Assembly: GCA_902606745.1 (NCBI GenBank)
Contig: CACLHR010000003.1
Span: 34,540 to 98,539 of the forward strand
DNA: 64,000 bases
Direction: 5' to 3'
Source: an uncultured Gammaproteobacteria bacterium
GTDB lineage: Bacteria; Pseudomonadota; Gammaproteobacteria; PS1; Pseudothioglobaceae
Of this stretch, positions 44,586 to 54,866 are shown piece after piece (the stretch's first letter is position 1; each line of letters begins with the position of its first letter). The notes beneath the pieces were generated by a model, which searched no databases, was not told the DNA's origin, and saw only the letters and a program-made list of their open reading frames with translations. A program made the translations under genes and the position numbers.

Positions 44586-44615
44586 TTGTGATAAAAAAAT
44601 TGCCACAGGTATAAT
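44586..44615 (+). promoter_or_regulatory. Sigma-70 promoter of aroC
   Basis: TTGTGA (44586-44591), 18-base spacer, TATAAT (44610-44615). The predicted start is near 44622, about 27 bases before the aroC ATG. A weak CCGTTTT/GAAACGG stem lies between the DUF2141 stop and this promoter, without a T-run. Confidence 0.6.
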
Positions 44616-44648
44616 ATTGGCCATCTAACTTAAGTGTAACTATAGTCT

Positions 44649-45749
44649 ATGTCTGGCAATACTTTTGGAAAATTATTTACTCTGACAACAGCTGGAGAAA
44701 GTCATGGCGAAGCCCTGATTGGGATCGTCGATGGTTGCCCGCCTGGAATGTCATTAACAGAGAAAGACCTTCAGGATGACCTTGATCTAAGGAAGCCTGG
44801 CAGTTCAAGACACACCACTCAGAGACGGGAAACGGACGAAGTTAGGATTCTATCTGGTACTTTTGAAGGAGTAACCACAGGTACGCCAATCACCCTTATC
44901 ATTCAAAACGCTGACCAGCGTCCAAGAGACTATAGCAAAATCGCCAACTCTTTTCGTCCAGGTCACGCAGATTACACTTATCAACAAAAATATGGTCTCA
45001 GAGATTATCGTGGCGGTGGCCGTTCATCCGCAAGAGAAACGGCAATCAGAGTTGCAGCTGGAGGTATTGCAAAAAAATATCTAAAGGAAAAGCACGGCAT
45101 TGAAATTCATGGCTACCTAGCTCAACTCGGTCCGATTGCGTTTGAGAATTTTGATTGGAAAGAGGTACACAATAATCCATTCTTTTGTCCTGACGCTAGC
45201 AAGGTTAGTGAATTAGCAGACTATGTAGACAAACTCAGAAAGGCTGGTGACTCCATTGGCGCGAGAGTTAATGTTGTCGCTAGTAATATGATTACAGGAC
45301 TTGGAGAGCCTATCTTTGACCGTCTTGACGCTGAAATAGCTCATGCAATGATGAGTATTAATGCTGTCAAAGGTGTTGAAATTGGCGCTGGATTTAATGT
45401 CGTCAATCAGAAAGGCTCTGTTCACAGAGACCCGATAACACCTGAAGGTTTCACTTCGAACAATTCTGGTGGCATCCTTGGAGGTATAAGTTCTGGACAA
45501 GATCTACTGATCTCGATTGCACTCAAACCCACCTCAAGCATCCGTATAAGTGCTCAGAGTATTGATAAAAAAGGTAAAGCAACAGAGATAAGTACAACAG
45601 GTCGACATGACCCGTGTGTAGGCATCAGAGCCACCCCAATAGCTGAAGCTATGCTGGCAATCACTTTGATGGACCATGCTTTACGTCACCGAGCACAAAA
45701 CGCCGATGTCACACCATCAGCTTCCGCTGTACCCGCAGCAAAATTGTAG
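44649..45749 (+). CDS. aroC: Chorismate synthase
   Basis: A 366-residue enzyme converting EPSP to chorismate with reduced FMN, the last step of the shikimate pathway. Signature segments: [21 protein letters not shown] (start), [20 protein letters not shown] then GRSSARETA (about residues 105-138), [13 protein letters not shown], and [17 protein letters not shown]. The length is typical. It has its own promoter. aroE is elsewhere in the window (33463). Confidence 0.97.
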   Translation: MSGNTFGKLFTLTTAGESHGEALIGIVDGCPPGMSLTEKDLQDDLDLRKPGSSRHTTQRRETDEVRILSGTFEGVTTGTPITLIIQNADQRPRDYSKIANSFRPGHADYTYQQKYGLRDYRGGGRSSARETAIRVAAGGIAKKYLKEKHGIEIHGYLAQLGPIAFENFDWKEVHNNPFFCPDASKVSELADYVDKLRKAGDSIGARVNVVASNMITGLGEPIFDRLDAEIAHAMMSINAVKGVEIGAGFNVVNQKGSVHRDPITPEGFTSNNSGGILGGISSGQDLLISIALKPTSSIRISAQSIDKKGKATEISTTGRHDPCVGIRATPIAEAMLAITLMDHALRHRAQNADVTPSASAVPAAKL

Positions 45750-45883
45750 TTCTCATTTTGTCTAAAAAGTAAAGAATTCTGAAGCTTCAAAAAAATAGTA
45801 TAAATTTTAGTTTTAGCACTCTTGTTTTTTATAAAAATTTTTTTTATAATAATTTACCTTTCAACTTACATTTGTAAATTAAT

Positions 45884-46357
45884 ATGAAAAAAATCTCCAT
45901 TATTGTCTTGTTTTTTCTTTCTGGTTCAGTTTTAGCTCACAGTACAATGCATAACGACTTTGAATCCATGATGAAGCGCATGTTCAAACAAATGCAGATG
46001 ATTGATATGCAACACGATCAATTGTTTAAAGGGATGGGCGAAAGACATAAAAATCAAAAATTATTTATGAACCAGAGTGAAGATGAAAACACAATTACTC
46101 TCAACATCACTCTTGATGGGATAGACAAAGAAGACTTAGATATACACATTGAAAAAAATTTCCTTATCATTAAGGCTGAAAAAGAGATCAGTAGCGAATC
46201 TAGCCACTCAAAGAGGTCATTTGTGCAGAAAATGTTAATCCCAAAAAATACTGACAGAGCGGCTATTACAGCTCAGTTTGAGGATAGCGTTTTAGTGGTA
46301 AAAATACCCAAAACTACAAAGACTAGACCTGAGGTTCAACAAATTACAATTCAGTAA
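45884..46357 (+). CDS. Exported Hsp20/alpha-crystallin-type small heat shock protein
   Basis: A 157-residue protein with a signal peptide (MKKISIIVLFFLSGSVLA) and a methionine/histidine-rich segment (about 20-60, FESMMKRMFKQMQMIDMQHD), then an alpha-crystallin domain (about 65-150; LNITLDGIDKEDLDIHIEKN and the A-x-FEDSVLVVKIPK motif, in which the usual G-x-L is S-V-L). Standard IbpA-type proteins are cytoplasmic; here the protein should reach the periplasm. It converges with uvrB, 14 bases between stops. No CIRCE or sigma-32 site was convincing upstream. Confidence 0.8.
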   Translation: MKKISIIVLFFLSGSVLAHSTMHNDFESMMKRMFKQMQMIDMQHDQLFKGMGERHKNQKLFMNQSEDENTITLNITLDGIDKEDLDIHIEKNFLIIKAEKEISSESSHSKRSFVQKMLIPKNTDRAAITAQFEDSVLVVKIPKTTKTRPEVQQITIQ

Positions 46358-46371
46358 TGTTTAACTTAGTA

Positions 46372-48366
46372 CTATTTAAATTGTCCATCTTTTAAGTATT
46401 TGATTTGGTTTCGTACATCTGCAGCCTGTTCGAATTTCAAGTCCTCAGCAAGCCCATACATCTCTTTTTCTAGGCGCTTTAATTCCTTGGCGAGCTGAAT
46501 CGGTGATAAGCGAACCTGCATCATCTCTGGTCCCATCTCTGCTATCTCAGAGGCCGACAGGTCAGTATCCAAAATATCAACGATTGGCTTGACAACACCT
46601 TTCGGTGTTATCCCGTATTTTTTATTAAAAGCCTTTTGCTTATTTCTTCTTCTGGTTGTTTCGTCTATTGCTCTTTGCATCGAGTTGGTTACTCGATCTG
46701 CATACAAAATAACGCTACCATTGATATGCCTTGCGGCACGCCCCATAGTCTGAATGAGTGATCGCTCTGAACGCAGAAACCCTTCCTTATCCGCATCTAA
46801 TATAGCAACCAAAGAGACTTCCGGTATATCCAATCCCTCTCGAAGTAAATTAATACCTACTAATACATCAAACACACCGAGACGTAAATCACGAATAATC
46901 TCTACCCTTTCAACAGTGTCAACATCAGAATGAAGATACCTGACCTCAACATTGTGTTCGTGTAAGTAGTCACTTAACTGCTCAGACATGCGTTTAGTAA
47001 GTGTGGTTACAAGCACTCTCTCTTTGATGAAAACTCTTTTACGGATCTCTGATAATAGGTCATCGACCTGTGTTTCAACCGGACGGACATCGATATCTGG
47101 GTCCAACAGACCAGTTGGTCTGACAACCTGTTCGGCAACCACAGAGGACACTTCCATTTCATAATTAGCAGGTGTCGCAGAGACCATAATGCATTGACCT
47201 ACTCTTTCAGAAAATTCATCGAACCTGAGGGGTCTATTATCTAGCGCTGAAGGTAGCCGGAAACCAAAATCAACAAGCGTCGTTTTGCGAGACCTGTCGC
47301 CATTATACATACCTCCTATCTGGCTCACGGTAACGTGAGATTCGTCCAAAATGACGAGTGCATCTTCGGGTAAATAATCGAGTAGTGTTGGTGGTGGTTC
47401 GCCTGGCTTGCGACCAGATAAATAGCGCGAATAGTTCTCAATTCCTGAGCAATAACCCAACTCTCTCATCATTTCCATATCGAGCACAACTCTTTGAGAA
47501 AGTCGCTGATCCTCAACTAATTTATTTTGAGAAATCAATTCCTTCTTGCGCTCAGCAAGCTCTACTTTGATGTCATCAAGGATATTTAGAATTGTTGATT
47601 TAGGTGTGACGTAATGTGTCTTCGGGTAAACCGTAACCCTGTGAAGCAACTTCAATTTTTCACCCGTGAGGGGATCGAACCACGATAGTTTTTCAACCTC
47701 ATCATCAAACATTTCCACCCGTATAGCTTTCTCCTCGGAGTCCGCTGGGAAGATATCAATAACCTCTCCCTTAACCCTAAAATGGCCACGTATTAGGGTA
47801 ACGTCATTACGAGTGTATTGCATTTTAGAGAGTGTCGATAGAATTTCCCTTTGCTTAGTGATCTCACCAACGGTCAAGTGCAACAACATCTTCATATAGC
47901 TATCAGGGTCTCCTAAACCGTAGATGGCAGAAACACTAGCAATGATGATGACATCCTTACGCTCTAGTAGCGACTTGGTTGCTGAAAGTCTCATTTGCTC
48001 AATCTGTTCATTGATTGAGGCGTCCTTCTCGATATAGGTATCTGAAGCAGGAACATATGCCTCTGGTTGGTAATAGTCATAATAGGAGACAAAATATTCG
48101 ACCGCGTTTTCAGGAAAAAACTCTTTCATCTCACTATAAAGTTGAGCTGCTAAAGTTTTATTGGGAGCCATAATTAGGCTCGGTTTTTGACTCTTCTCTA
48201 TAACATTGGCAAGAGTAAAGGTTTTACCTGAACCGGTTACACCTATCAATGTTTGATATTTGACACCTGAATTAATTCCGTCTAATAATTTTTTGATCGC
48301 TTTGGGTTGATCGCCCTTCGGTGAAAATGCTGACTTTAGCTGAAATTTTCTAGCCATTATGGGCAT
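46372..48366 (-). CDS. uvrB: Excinuclease ABC subunit B
   Basis: A 664-residue helicase-like damage-verification subunit of nucleotide excision repair. Walker [15 protein letters not shown] (about residues 42-55), the beta-hairpin region around [20 protein letters not shown]-type [14 protein letters not shown], helicase motifs [17 protein letters not shown] and QTMGRAARH, and the C-terminal UVR domain ([20 protein letters not shown]) are all present. The ATG three codons in (48357) is an equally good start. It is divergent from the aminotransferase gene. Confidence 0.96.
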   Translation of the reverse strand: MPIMARKFQLKSAFSPKGDQPKAIKKLLDGINSGVKYQTLIGVTGSGKTFTLANVIEKSQKPSLIMAPNKTLAAQLYSEMKEFFPENAVEYFVSYYDYYQPEAYVPASDTYIEKDASINEQIEQMRLSATKSLLERKDVIIIASVSAIYGLGDPDSYMKMLLHLTVGEITKQREILSTLSKMQYTRNDVTLIRGHFRVKGEVIDIFPADSEEKAIRVEMFDDEVEKLSWFDPLTGEKLKLLHRVTVYPKTHYVTPKSTILNILDDIKVELAERKKELISQNKLVEDQRLSQRVVLDMEMMRELGYCSGIENYSRYLSGRKPGEPPPTLLDYLPEDALVILDESHVTVSQIGGMYNGDRSRKTTLVDFGFRLPSALDNRPLRFDEFSERVGQCIMVSATPANYEMEVSSVVAEQVVRPTGLLDPDIDVRPVETQVDDLLSEIRKRVFIKERVLVTTLTKRMSEQLSDYLHEHNVEVRYLHSDVDTVERVEIIRDLRLGVFDVLVGINLLREGLDIPEVSLVAILDADKEGFLRSERSLIQTMGRAARHINGSVILYADRVTNSMQRAIDETTRRRNKQKAFNKKYGITPKGVVKPIVDILDTDLSASEIAEMGPEMMQVRLSPIQLAKELKRLEKEMYGLAEDLKFEQAADVRNQIKYLKDGQFK

Positions 48367-48417
48367 TTTCTTATTAAAATAAACTTTTAATTTTAAACTA
48401 TTTAAATAATCCCGTAA

Positions 48418-49593
48418 ATGTCAACTATTCTTTCAAATCGAGTACAAAAAATTAAACCATCTGCGACTATAGCCGTGAGCGATAAAGCCAAGCAGTTAAA
48501 GGCCCAAGGAGTGCAAATCGTTTCCATGGGCTCTGGTGAACCAGACTTTGATACACCGGTTAATATTCAAAAAGCCGCCGTCAAGGCAATTGGTGCTGGT
48601 GAGACCCGTTACACCGCGGTTGACGGAACACCACAACTCAAAAAAGCGATCTGTGAGAAATTCAAAAGGGAAAACGGTCTCAATTACTCTATTAACGAGG
48701 TGATGGTTTCGTCTGGCGGCAAACAGGTTTTTTATAATCTCTGCCAGACCATCCTCAATAAGGGTGACGAAGTAATCATACCTTCCCCTTATTGGGTATC
48801 CTACCCGGATATTGTAATCCTTGCGAATGCAACACCTGTTTTTATTGAAGCCGGTTTATATCAGGAATTCAAGATTACGGCTGAGCAACTCGAATCGAGC
48901 ATTAATGCCAATACCAAACTATTTGTTCTAAATAGCCCCTCAAATCCGACAGGTGCTGTATACACCAAATCTGAAATAGAGTCCCTCGGTGCGGTCCTAG
49001 AAAAACACCCACATGTCAATGTAATCAGTGACGATATTTATGAACATATTCGCTGGAAAGATGACGCATTTGTCAACATTGCGATGGCGTGCCCAAAACT
49101 AAAAGACAGAACAGTTATTCTCAATGGTGTCTCAAAGGCATATGCGATGACTGGCTGGAGGTTAGGATATGCCGCTGGCCCCGAAGAAATCATAAAGGCA
49201 ATGAAAAAGGTTCAGGGACAGTCTACATCGAATCCGAGCTCGATCTCTCAGGCCGCCGCCCTTGAAGCGATTAGCGGCGACCAGTCATTTATCAATATGA
49301 TGGTTGAGGCTTTTGAGAGACGACACAATTTTCTTGTCGACAGTCTTAATGCTATCGATGGCATCGATTGTCCTCGATCTCGTGGCGCCTTCTATTCATT
49401 CCCAAGAGTACAAGGTATCATCGATAGACTCGGACTTAAGGATGATGTTGAATTTTCAACTTATTGCCTTGAGAAAATTAGCTTAGCTTTAGTTCCTGGA
49501 TCTGCTTTTGGCGCCCCTGGATATGTGCGACTCTCTTTTGCAACAAGCATGGATAACTTAAAAATAGCAATAGAGCGCTTATCCAACATTTAG
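48418..49593 (+). CDS. Aspartate aminotransferase (class I, subgroup Ib/gamma)
   Basis: A 391-residue PLP aminotransferase. It shows SGEPDFDTP near the N-terminus, [28 protein letters not shown] (about residues 175-187), and the PLP lysine in [18 protein letters not shown] (about 237). These are typical of aspartate/prephenate aminotransferases of the AatA type. It would make aspartate or arogenate from oxaloacetate or prephenate with glutamate. It is divergent from uvrB and 69 bases before the aldehyde dehydrogenase gene, which has its own promoter. Confidence 0.9.
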   Translation: MSTILSNRVQKIKPSATIAVSDKAKQLKAQGVQIVSMGSGEPDFDTPVNIQKAAVKAIGAGETRYTAVDGTPQLKKAICEKFKRENGLNYSINEVMVSSGGKQVFYNLCQTILNKGDEVIIPSPYWVSYPDIVILANATPVFIEAGLYQEFKITAEQLESSINANTKLFVLNSPSNPTGAVYTKSEIESLGAVLEKHPHVNVISDDIYEHIRWKDDAFVNIAMACPKLKDRTVILNGVSKAYAMTGWRLGYAAGPEEIIKAMKKVQGQSTSNPSSISQAAALEAISGDQSFINMMVEAFERRHNFLVDSLNAIDGIDCPRSRGAFYSFPRVQGIIDRLGLKDDVEFSTYCLEKISLALVPGSAFGAPGYVRLSFATSMDNLKIAIERLSNI

Positions 49594-49608
49594 ATTGTGC
49601 TTTTTTTC

Positions 49609-49637
49609 TTGACATGATAATTTTCATAAGATAACCT
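49609..49637 (+). promoter_or_regulatory. Promoter of the aldehyde dehydrogenase-mlrC pair
   Basis: A perfect TTGACA (49609-49614) is followed after 17 bases by a weak -10 (TAACCT, 49632-49637). AGGAG at 49651-49655 is the Shine-Dalgarno for the gene at 49663. A strong -35 with a weak -10 suggests activator-dependent or moderate expression. Confidence 0.5.
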
Positions 49638-49662
49638 CTCTCATTAAACAGGAGAAAAAATA

Positions 49663-51090
49663 ATGCTAGACAAAAGGAAGTTTTATATTAACGGTAAATG
49701 GGTCGACCCTTCAACTAAAAACGACCTTGATGTTATTAACCCATCAGACGAGACAGTCTGTGCAGTTGTTTCTCTGGGCTCCCAGGCCGATACTGACGCT
49801 GCAGTCTCTGCAGCAAAAGCAGCTCTGCCTTCTTGGGCAACTTCAACGAAAGCCGAGAGAATTGAACTCTTAGAGAGACTCTACTATATCTATGAAAGAA
49901 GAATGGACGATATGGCGGAGGCCATCTCAATGGAAATGGGTGCGCCGATTGATTTCTCGAAAGCGGCACAAGCAACCTCTGGAACAAGCGCCATTAAAGA
50001 ATTTACTAAGCAACTTAAAAAGTTCGAGTTTGAAGAGCCTCTGGAGGGTTCAAACGATCAACTGCTATATGAACCAAAAGGAGTTTGCGCACTAATTACA
50101 CCGTGGAACTGGCCAATCAGTCAAGTTGCACTTAAGGTTATTCCTGCAATTGCTGCTGGTTGCACAATGGTTCTTAAACCTTCTGAATTAGCTCCCCTCG
50201 ATTCAATGATTTTTGCTGAAATGCTCGATGAGGCTGGATGCCCTGCTGGAGTATTTAACTTGGTTAATGGAGATGGAGCAGGTGTTGGAAGTCAGCTTAC
50301 CTCCCACCCAGACATCGACATGATCTCTTTCACAGGGTCAACCAGAGCTGGATCTCTCATCTCTCATAATGCAGCTGACGACTTTAAGAGGGTTGCATTA
50401 GAATTAGGCGGCAAAGGGGCCAATATTATTTTTGCAGATGCGGACGATAAAGCCGTTAAAAGAGGTGTTAGGCATTGCTTTAACAATACCGGACAGTCCT
50501 GTAATGCGCCAACAAGAATGCTTGTAGAGCGCTCGGTCTATGACCAAGCAGTTCAAATAGCCAAAGAGACTGCAAACTCTACAAATGTCGATGTCGCTTC
50601 AAAGCAAGGCAAACATCTTGGACCACTCGTCTCAAAAGTCCAGTTCGATAAGGTTCAAAACTTGATACAGGCTGGAATCGATGAGGACGCAAAACTGGTT
50701 GTTGGTGGTACTGGAAAACCAGAAGGCTTAGAAACAGGTTATTTTGTGAAGCCTACTATTTTTGCCGACGTCAACAATCAAATGACAATCGCTCGGACTG
50801 AAATCTTTGGTCCTGTTCTATCAATCATTCCCTTTGATACCGAAGAAGAAGCCATCGAAATCGCCAATGACACGCCATATGGTTTGACAAACTACATTCA
50901 AACTCAGGACCCTGAAAAAGCGAAGCGTGTATCTAAAAAGCTACTTTCGGGAATTATTGAGGTTAATGGCAAAAGTACAGCAGACGGTGCACCGTTTGGA
51001 GGCTACAAACACTCTGGAATTGGTCGCGAGAATGGCGCATTTGGGCTAAAAGAGTTCATTGAAGTGAAGGTGGTTTCTGACTGGAGCTGA
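49663..51090 (+). CDS. NAD(P)-dependent aldehyde dehydrogenase
   Basis: A 475-residue ALDH superfamily protein that oxidises an aldehyde to the acid. Motifs: TPWNWPISQVALKVIPAIAAG, FTGSTRAGSL (cofactor), the general base in ALELGGKGANII (Glu about 247), the catalytic cysteine in NTGQSCNAPTRML (about 280), and EIFGPVLSIIPFD. It resembles general aldehyde or betaine-aldehyde-type dehydrogenases; the substrate is unknown. The next gene, an MlrC-type hydrolase, begins 21 bases later, so the two are likely co-transcribed. Confidence 0.93.
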   Translation: MLDKRKFYINGKWVDPSTKNDLDVINPSDETVCAVVSLGSQADTDAAVSAAKAALPSWATSTKAERIELLERLYYIYERRMDDMAEAISMEMGAPIDFSKAAQATSGTSAIKEFTKQLKKFEFEEPLEGSNDQLLYEPKGVCALITPWNWPISQVALKVIPAIAAGCTMVLKPSELAPLDSMIFAEMLDEAGCPAGVFNLVNGDGAGVGSQLTSHPDIDMISFTGSTRAGSLISHNAADDFKRVALELGGKGANIIFADADDKAVKRGVRHCFNNTGQSCNAPTRMLVERSVYDQAVQIAKETANSTNVDVASKQGKHLGPLVSKVQFDKVQNLIQAGIDEDAKLVVGGTGKPEGLETGYFVKPTIFADVNNQMTIARTEIFGPVLSIIPFDTEEEAIEIANDTPYGLTNYIQTQDPEKAKRVSKKLLSGIIEVNGKSTADGAPFGGYKHSGIGRENGAFGLKEFIEVKVVSDWS

Positions 51091-51111
51091 TTTTTACTCT
51101 ATACCTACCGG

Positions 51112-52512
51112 ATGGCCATAAAAAAAATTGCCGTTGGCGGTATTAGTACTGAATGTAGTACCTATTCACCGCTATATCAAAATGAAAGTGACTTTGAAAG
51201 CCTACAAGGTCAAGACCTGCTTAATCTGATTGGCTTTCCGTTCGATGATTACAGCATCGAAACTTACCCTATTTTCTTCAATAGATCCGTTCCTGGTGGT
51301 CCTATAAAGAGTCAGTACTTTAGACAAACTAAGGATAAATTTATCTCTGAACTTGAGTCTCTGGGAACACTTGACGGGGTGCTACTTATTATGCATGGGG
51401 CAATCTTTGTTGACGACTTAGATGATCCAGAAGGTGAATGGATTGAGGCTGTTCGTGATGTTGTCGGTGAAGATTGTATCGTCTCTGTAAGTTTTGATCT
51501 TCACGGCCAAATGACAGACAAAATCATTAAAAACATTGACGCCTTTGCAGCCTACAGAACTGCTCCCCACGTTGATGTAGAAGAAACTTACATGAGAGCA
51601 TCAAAAATGCTCGTGGACGCACTTACAAACAACAAACGCCCTACCGTGGTATGGTCACCGATTCCTGTACTGGTTTCTGGCGAAATGTCGTCAACCTTTA
51701 TCGAGCCCTGCCAATCGACTTATAAAAGTCTTGAATTGTTTGACCAAAGAAAGGGCATCATTGATACTAATTTGATGGTTGGCTATGTCTGGGCAGACAC
51801 CCAAAGAGCAGCAGCTTCTACAGTGGTGACCTGCACAAACAAAAAAGTAGGAGTAGAAGTTTGTCAGATTATTGCCAAACTTTACTGGAATTCTCGCCAT
51901 CAATTAAAATTTGACATGCGTTCAGGAAACATCAGTGCTGCAATTAATTTGTTACCCAAGAACTTTTCTATCATCGCTGATAGTGGGGACAATCCCACAG
52001 CTGGAGGAGTGGGAGATAGAGCTGACGTCTTGGAAGAAGTATTGAACAAAAAAATTGATCATGCTCTATTCGCCGGAATTGCCTCAGAATCAGCCTACAA
52101 TGAACTCAAAAAAGGAATTGAATTCAATATTGGTGGAAACTTTGGCGGCGGCGGCCCAAATATAGAATTGATTGCTAATAATGTCTACTTTAAAGAGCAA
52201 TGTGCGATTGTCAAAGTGCAAAACATAACAATCGTAATCTCCAAAAGAAGAAGACCTTTTCATTACCTCTCTGACTTTGATAATTTGAACTTAAACCTTC
52301 AGGATTATCGATTTCTAGTGGTTAAGTCTGGCTATTTGTCACCTGACCTTCAAGGCTTATCATGTCCTTCATTTATGGCTCTTTCAAATGGTGCCGTAAA
52401 CCAAGATTTGAAGAATTTAGACAACCACCAAAGAAAGAGACCAATCTTTCCATTTCAGGAATTCAATGAATTTGTTCCAGAGGTCAGCGATGGATCAAAT
52501 CTGCTCAGTTAA
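51112..52512 (+). CDS. M81/MlrC-family metallohydrolase
   Basis: A 466-residue protein of the MlrC family (DUF1485), named for microcystin breakdown but mainly found in bacteria that do not degrade microcystin. Characteristic parts: IAVGGISTECSTYSP at the start, LLIMHGAIFVDDLDDPEGEW (about residues 90-110), SVSFDLHGQMTDKI, FAAYRTAPHVDVEETY, and ADSGDNPTAGGVGD (about 286-299). These include likely zinc ligands. The real substrates are unknown. It overlaps the serine hydrolase gene on the other strand by 8 bases. Confidence 0.9.
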   Translation: MAIKKIAVGGISTECSTYSPLYQNESDFESLQGQDLLNLIGFPFDDYSIETYPIFFNRSVPGGPIKSQYFRQTKDKFISELESLGTLDGVLLIMHGAIFVDDLDDPEGEWIEAVRDVVGEDCIVSVSFDLHGQMTDKIIKNIDAFAAYRTAPHVDVEETYMRASKMLVDALTNNKRPTVVWSPIPVLVSGEMSSTFIEPCQSTYKSLELFDQRKGIIDTNLMVGYVWADTQRAAASTVVTCTNKKVGVEVCQIIAKLYWNSRHQLKFDMRSGNISAAINLLPKNFSIIADSGDNPTAGGVGDRADVLEEVLNKKIDHALFAGIASESAYNELKKGIEFNIGGNFGGGGPNIELIANNVYFKEQCAIVKVQNITIVISKRRRPFHYLSDFDNLNLNLQDYRFLVVKSGYLSPDLQGLSCPSFMALSNGAVNQDLKNLDNHQRKRPIFPFQEFNEFVPEVSDGSNLLS

Positions 52513-53602
52513 CTGCATCTAAAAAACCACCTATAAGCGACTGTTCGTTCCACTGATTTGGACCCGCTCCAACCCTAACAAAAACCAAGTCTTGGGAAGG
52601 AACTACGTAACACCTATTTGAGTTATAGCCTTCAAGGGCAAACATATCTTTGGGTAGTTCTGGCCAATGTGTTCCATTTGTGTTAACCCAAAAAGTGTAT
52701 CCATACTCTGGATTCAATTGCTGGGAGGATTTTGTCGCGGTCTCGACCCACCAACTTGGAATGACCTCCTTGCCATTCCATAATCCCTGATGCATCAATA
52801 AATAACCAAACCTAGCCAACTCTCTCGCCGAAATGTGAAGCCCTATATGAGCGCATGTATGCGGACCAATAAATTGCCCTCCACCCAACACATCCCAGCT
52901 CGCATTCTCGATGCCAATCTTTTCAAAGACTTTTTCTTGCATGTATTCATGAATCTCTTGACCCATAATAGAATGAAACAGTAGTGACAAATGAGTCATC
53001 GCCGGGTCACTATAGTTCCATAACTTTCCAGGCTCGGCTACCAAGCTGTCAGTTTTTCTACCGTAGCGGTTATCACAATAACCAAGTGCGTTCTCAAACG
53101 GGCCGCAATCAATGTCAGTTGGTACACCAAAGACGAGATCACCTTCTCCAGCAATCCCTGAAGTCATAGTCAGCAAATGACCAATAGTTATTCTTTCTTT
53201 GAGTTTGTCTGTCACTTTGTATTTATCAGGCAGAAAAGAGTAAGCAGGACTATCCAAGTCAATCTTTAGATTGCCTGGCAATGTGCCTTTTCGACTCTCT
53301 TCCAGTAACAGACCCCAGGCAGTTCCTGTAAATGACTTTGTACAGGACCAGACATCAAAACGACTGCCAGGCAAAGTCATGAAACTGTAGTGCTCTTTGA
53401 TAAGGTAGCCGTTACGAATAATGACAATTCCTGAGGCATGTGAATCAAAGAAAAATCTGTATCTTTGGATGAGATCGTCGAGTTTCCCTAAACTCACATT
53501 TGTGAGACTCTTTATCTCGCTCTTCTCTTTCAAAAATCGCCAACCTCCTAGAGACTCTGGTTGAGGGTAATAGTTGTCATTATCGCGAGATGTAATTTTC
53601 AT
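52505..53602 (-). CDS. Serine hydrolase (class C beta-lactamase/esterase fold)
   Basis: A 365-residue protein of the beta-lactamase/transpeptidase-like fold. The SxxK motif is SCTKSFTG (about residues 89-96) and the Tyr-x-Asn/Asp motif is YSD in LWNYSDPAMTHLSLL. SARELARFGYLLMHQG and EGYNSNRCYVVPSQDLVFVRVG are typical of EstB/6-aminohexanoate-dimer-hydrolase-type proteins. It probably hydrolyses an ester or amide; true beta-lactamase activity is unlikely. The TTG five codons upstream is less likely than the ATG chosen. No signal peptide, so cytoplasmic. Confidence 0.88.
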   Translation of the reverse strand: MKITSRDNDNYYPQPESLGGWRFLKEKSEIKSLTNVSLGKLDDLIQRYRFFFDSHASGIVIIRNGYLIKEHYSFMTLPGSRFDVWSCTKSFTGTAWGLLLEESRKGTLPGNLKIDLDSPAYSFLPDKYKVTDKLKERITIGHLLTMTSGIAGEGDLVFGVPTDIDCGPFENALGYCDNRYGRKTDSLVAEPGKLWNYSDPAMTHLSLLFHSIMGQEIHEYMQEKVFEKIGIENASWDVLGGGQFIGPHTCAHIGLHISARELARFGYLLMHQGLWNGKEVIPSWWVETATKSSQQLNPEYGYTFWVNTNGTHWPELPKDMFALEGYNSNRCYVVPSQDLVFVRVGAGPNQWNEQSLIGGFLDAVN

Positions 53603-53703
53603 AAAATGATTGTACAAGAATCTAATTTTAAATCCAATAAAAGAAATTTAGTTTAATGTTTTAATTTTGTGGTAAAACTTCATCCACTATCAAAACCCTC
53701 CTC

Positions 53704-54561
53704 ATGAGCATTAATCAAATTTTATTAGCACTAATTGTTCCAATCACTTGGGGGTTTGGTTATGCCTTGACAAAGATTGGCATGGATCAGTTCACACCTC
53801 TGCTGCTCATGTCTCTCCGTTTTGGTATCGCAGGTCTGATACTGATATGGTTTACCAAACCGCCATGGGAATATATGAGAGAGCTTTTTATAATCGCCTT
53901 TATAGGTTCGACAATACAGTATGGACTCACCTACTATGGATTGAAAGGTATCGACGTATCGACTGCTTCCATTTTGGTGCAGCTAGAGGGCCCTATTTTA
54001 GCTATCCTTAGCACTCTCATCCTCAAAGAGAGACTCGGCTGGCCTAGAGCCTTAGGAATGGGGTTAGCTTTTGCAGGTGTTGTCGTTATCGCTGGCGAAC
54101 CGAGACTGAGTGATAGTTTGGATAGTGTCACCTTAGTGATATCAGGAGCAGCTTTCTGGGCGATAGCACAAATCATGATTAGTCGTCTCAAATCACTCTC
54201 AGGTATCACTATACTGGCCTGGGTTGCTATTATTGCCACGCCACAAATGTTACTCATCTCGTTAGTTATTGAAGACGGTCAATGGGAGTCCATCAAGAGT
54301 GCCAGCCTTGTAGACTGGTCAATAGTCTTTTACTTGTCATTTATCATGACAGTTATTGGCTACAGTGTTTGGTATCACTTATTACGAATCTGTGATGTTA
54401 GCAAGATATCACCTTTTCTGATGCTCTTACCCGTCACCTCAATCATAGCCGGCATGGTACTTCTTAATGAGCAATTTACGTTGGCAATGGGAATCGGCGG
54501 GGCATTGGTAATGACTGGTGTTGCCAGCACCTTGATTAAATGGCACGAGCCGACAAAGTAA
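53704..54561 (+). CDS. EamA/DMT-family transporter
   Basis: A 285-residue protein with ten predicted membrane helices in two EamA repeats (first ends near LILKERLGWPRALGMGLAF; second near LMLLPVTSIIAGMVLLNEQF). DMT transporters export amino acids, their analogues or other metabolites from the cytoplasm. The substrate is not inferable. Its stop codon is the first triplet of a 9-base tandem repeat. Confidence 0.88.
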   Translation: MSINQILLALIVPITWGFGYALTKIGMDQFTPLLLMSLRFGIAGLILIWFTKPPWEYMRELFIIAFIGSTIQYGLTYYGLKGIDVSTASILVQLEGPILAILSTLILKERLGWPRALGMGLAFAGVVVIAGEPRLSDSLDSVTLVISGAAFWAIAQIMISRLKSLSGITILAWVAIIATPQMLLISLVIEDGQWESIKSASLVDWSIVFYLSFIMTVIGYSVWYHLLRICDVSKISPFLMLLPVTSIIAGMVLLNEQFTLAMGIGGALVMTGVASTLIKWHEPTK

Positions 54562-54603
54562 CTCTAGTAACTCTAGTAACTCTAGTAACTCTAGTAACTC
54601 TAG
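54559..54603 (+). repeat. 9-bp tandem repeat, five perfect copies
   Basis: The unit taactctag is repeated five times without error, followed by a partial sixth copy (taac). It begins at the stop codon of the EamA gene and lies between it and the convergent 80-residue gene. A 9-base unit preserves frame, and the array has TAA and TAG stops in one frame. It is a simple slippage-prone locus that may vary in copy number. Confidence 0.95.
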
Positions 54604-54623
54604 TAACCTAAAATCCTATAACC

Positions 54624-54866
54624 TTATTTATAGAATGGGTCTATTGTCTCGAATTGCGAGGTAATTTTTCTGAACCATTTAGATAAGGCAATACCTTTAC
54701 TTAGCTGACCTGAATTGCTGCCGGATTGTTTTTGCTCTGAAAACTCTTTGTTTTCTTTAAAAGCCTCATCCAGTGGTAGTTCAATCTGTTCATGCAATAA
54801 GTTGACTTCCATATCTAAATCTCTCCTTAAATCGTGAATCTTTTTAACTACATTGATGTCTGTCAT
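54624..54866 (-). CDS. Small helical protein of unknown function paired with an RHH-like gene
   Basis: An 80-residue mainly helical acidic-to-neutral protein (IHDLRRDLDMEVNLLHEQIE, then a Ser/Gly/Gln-rich linker QKQSGSNSGQ). No family is recognised. Its ATG overlaps the stop of the upstream ribbon-helix-helix-like gene by 4 bases, so it is probably translated from the same mRNA in fixed ratio. A partner, antitoxin-like or partition-accessory role is possible but unproved. Confidence 0.6.
   Translation of the reverse strand: MTDINVVKKIHDLRRDLDMEVNLLHEQIELPLDEAFKENKEFSEQKQSGSNSGQLSKGIALSKWFRKITSQFETIDPFYK

Noticed and set aside
45811..45820. TTAGCACTC upstream of the hsp20 gene, the left half of a CIRCE element
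   Set aside because: The complementary half GAGTGCTAA is absent within the next 40 bases, so no inverted repeat exists.
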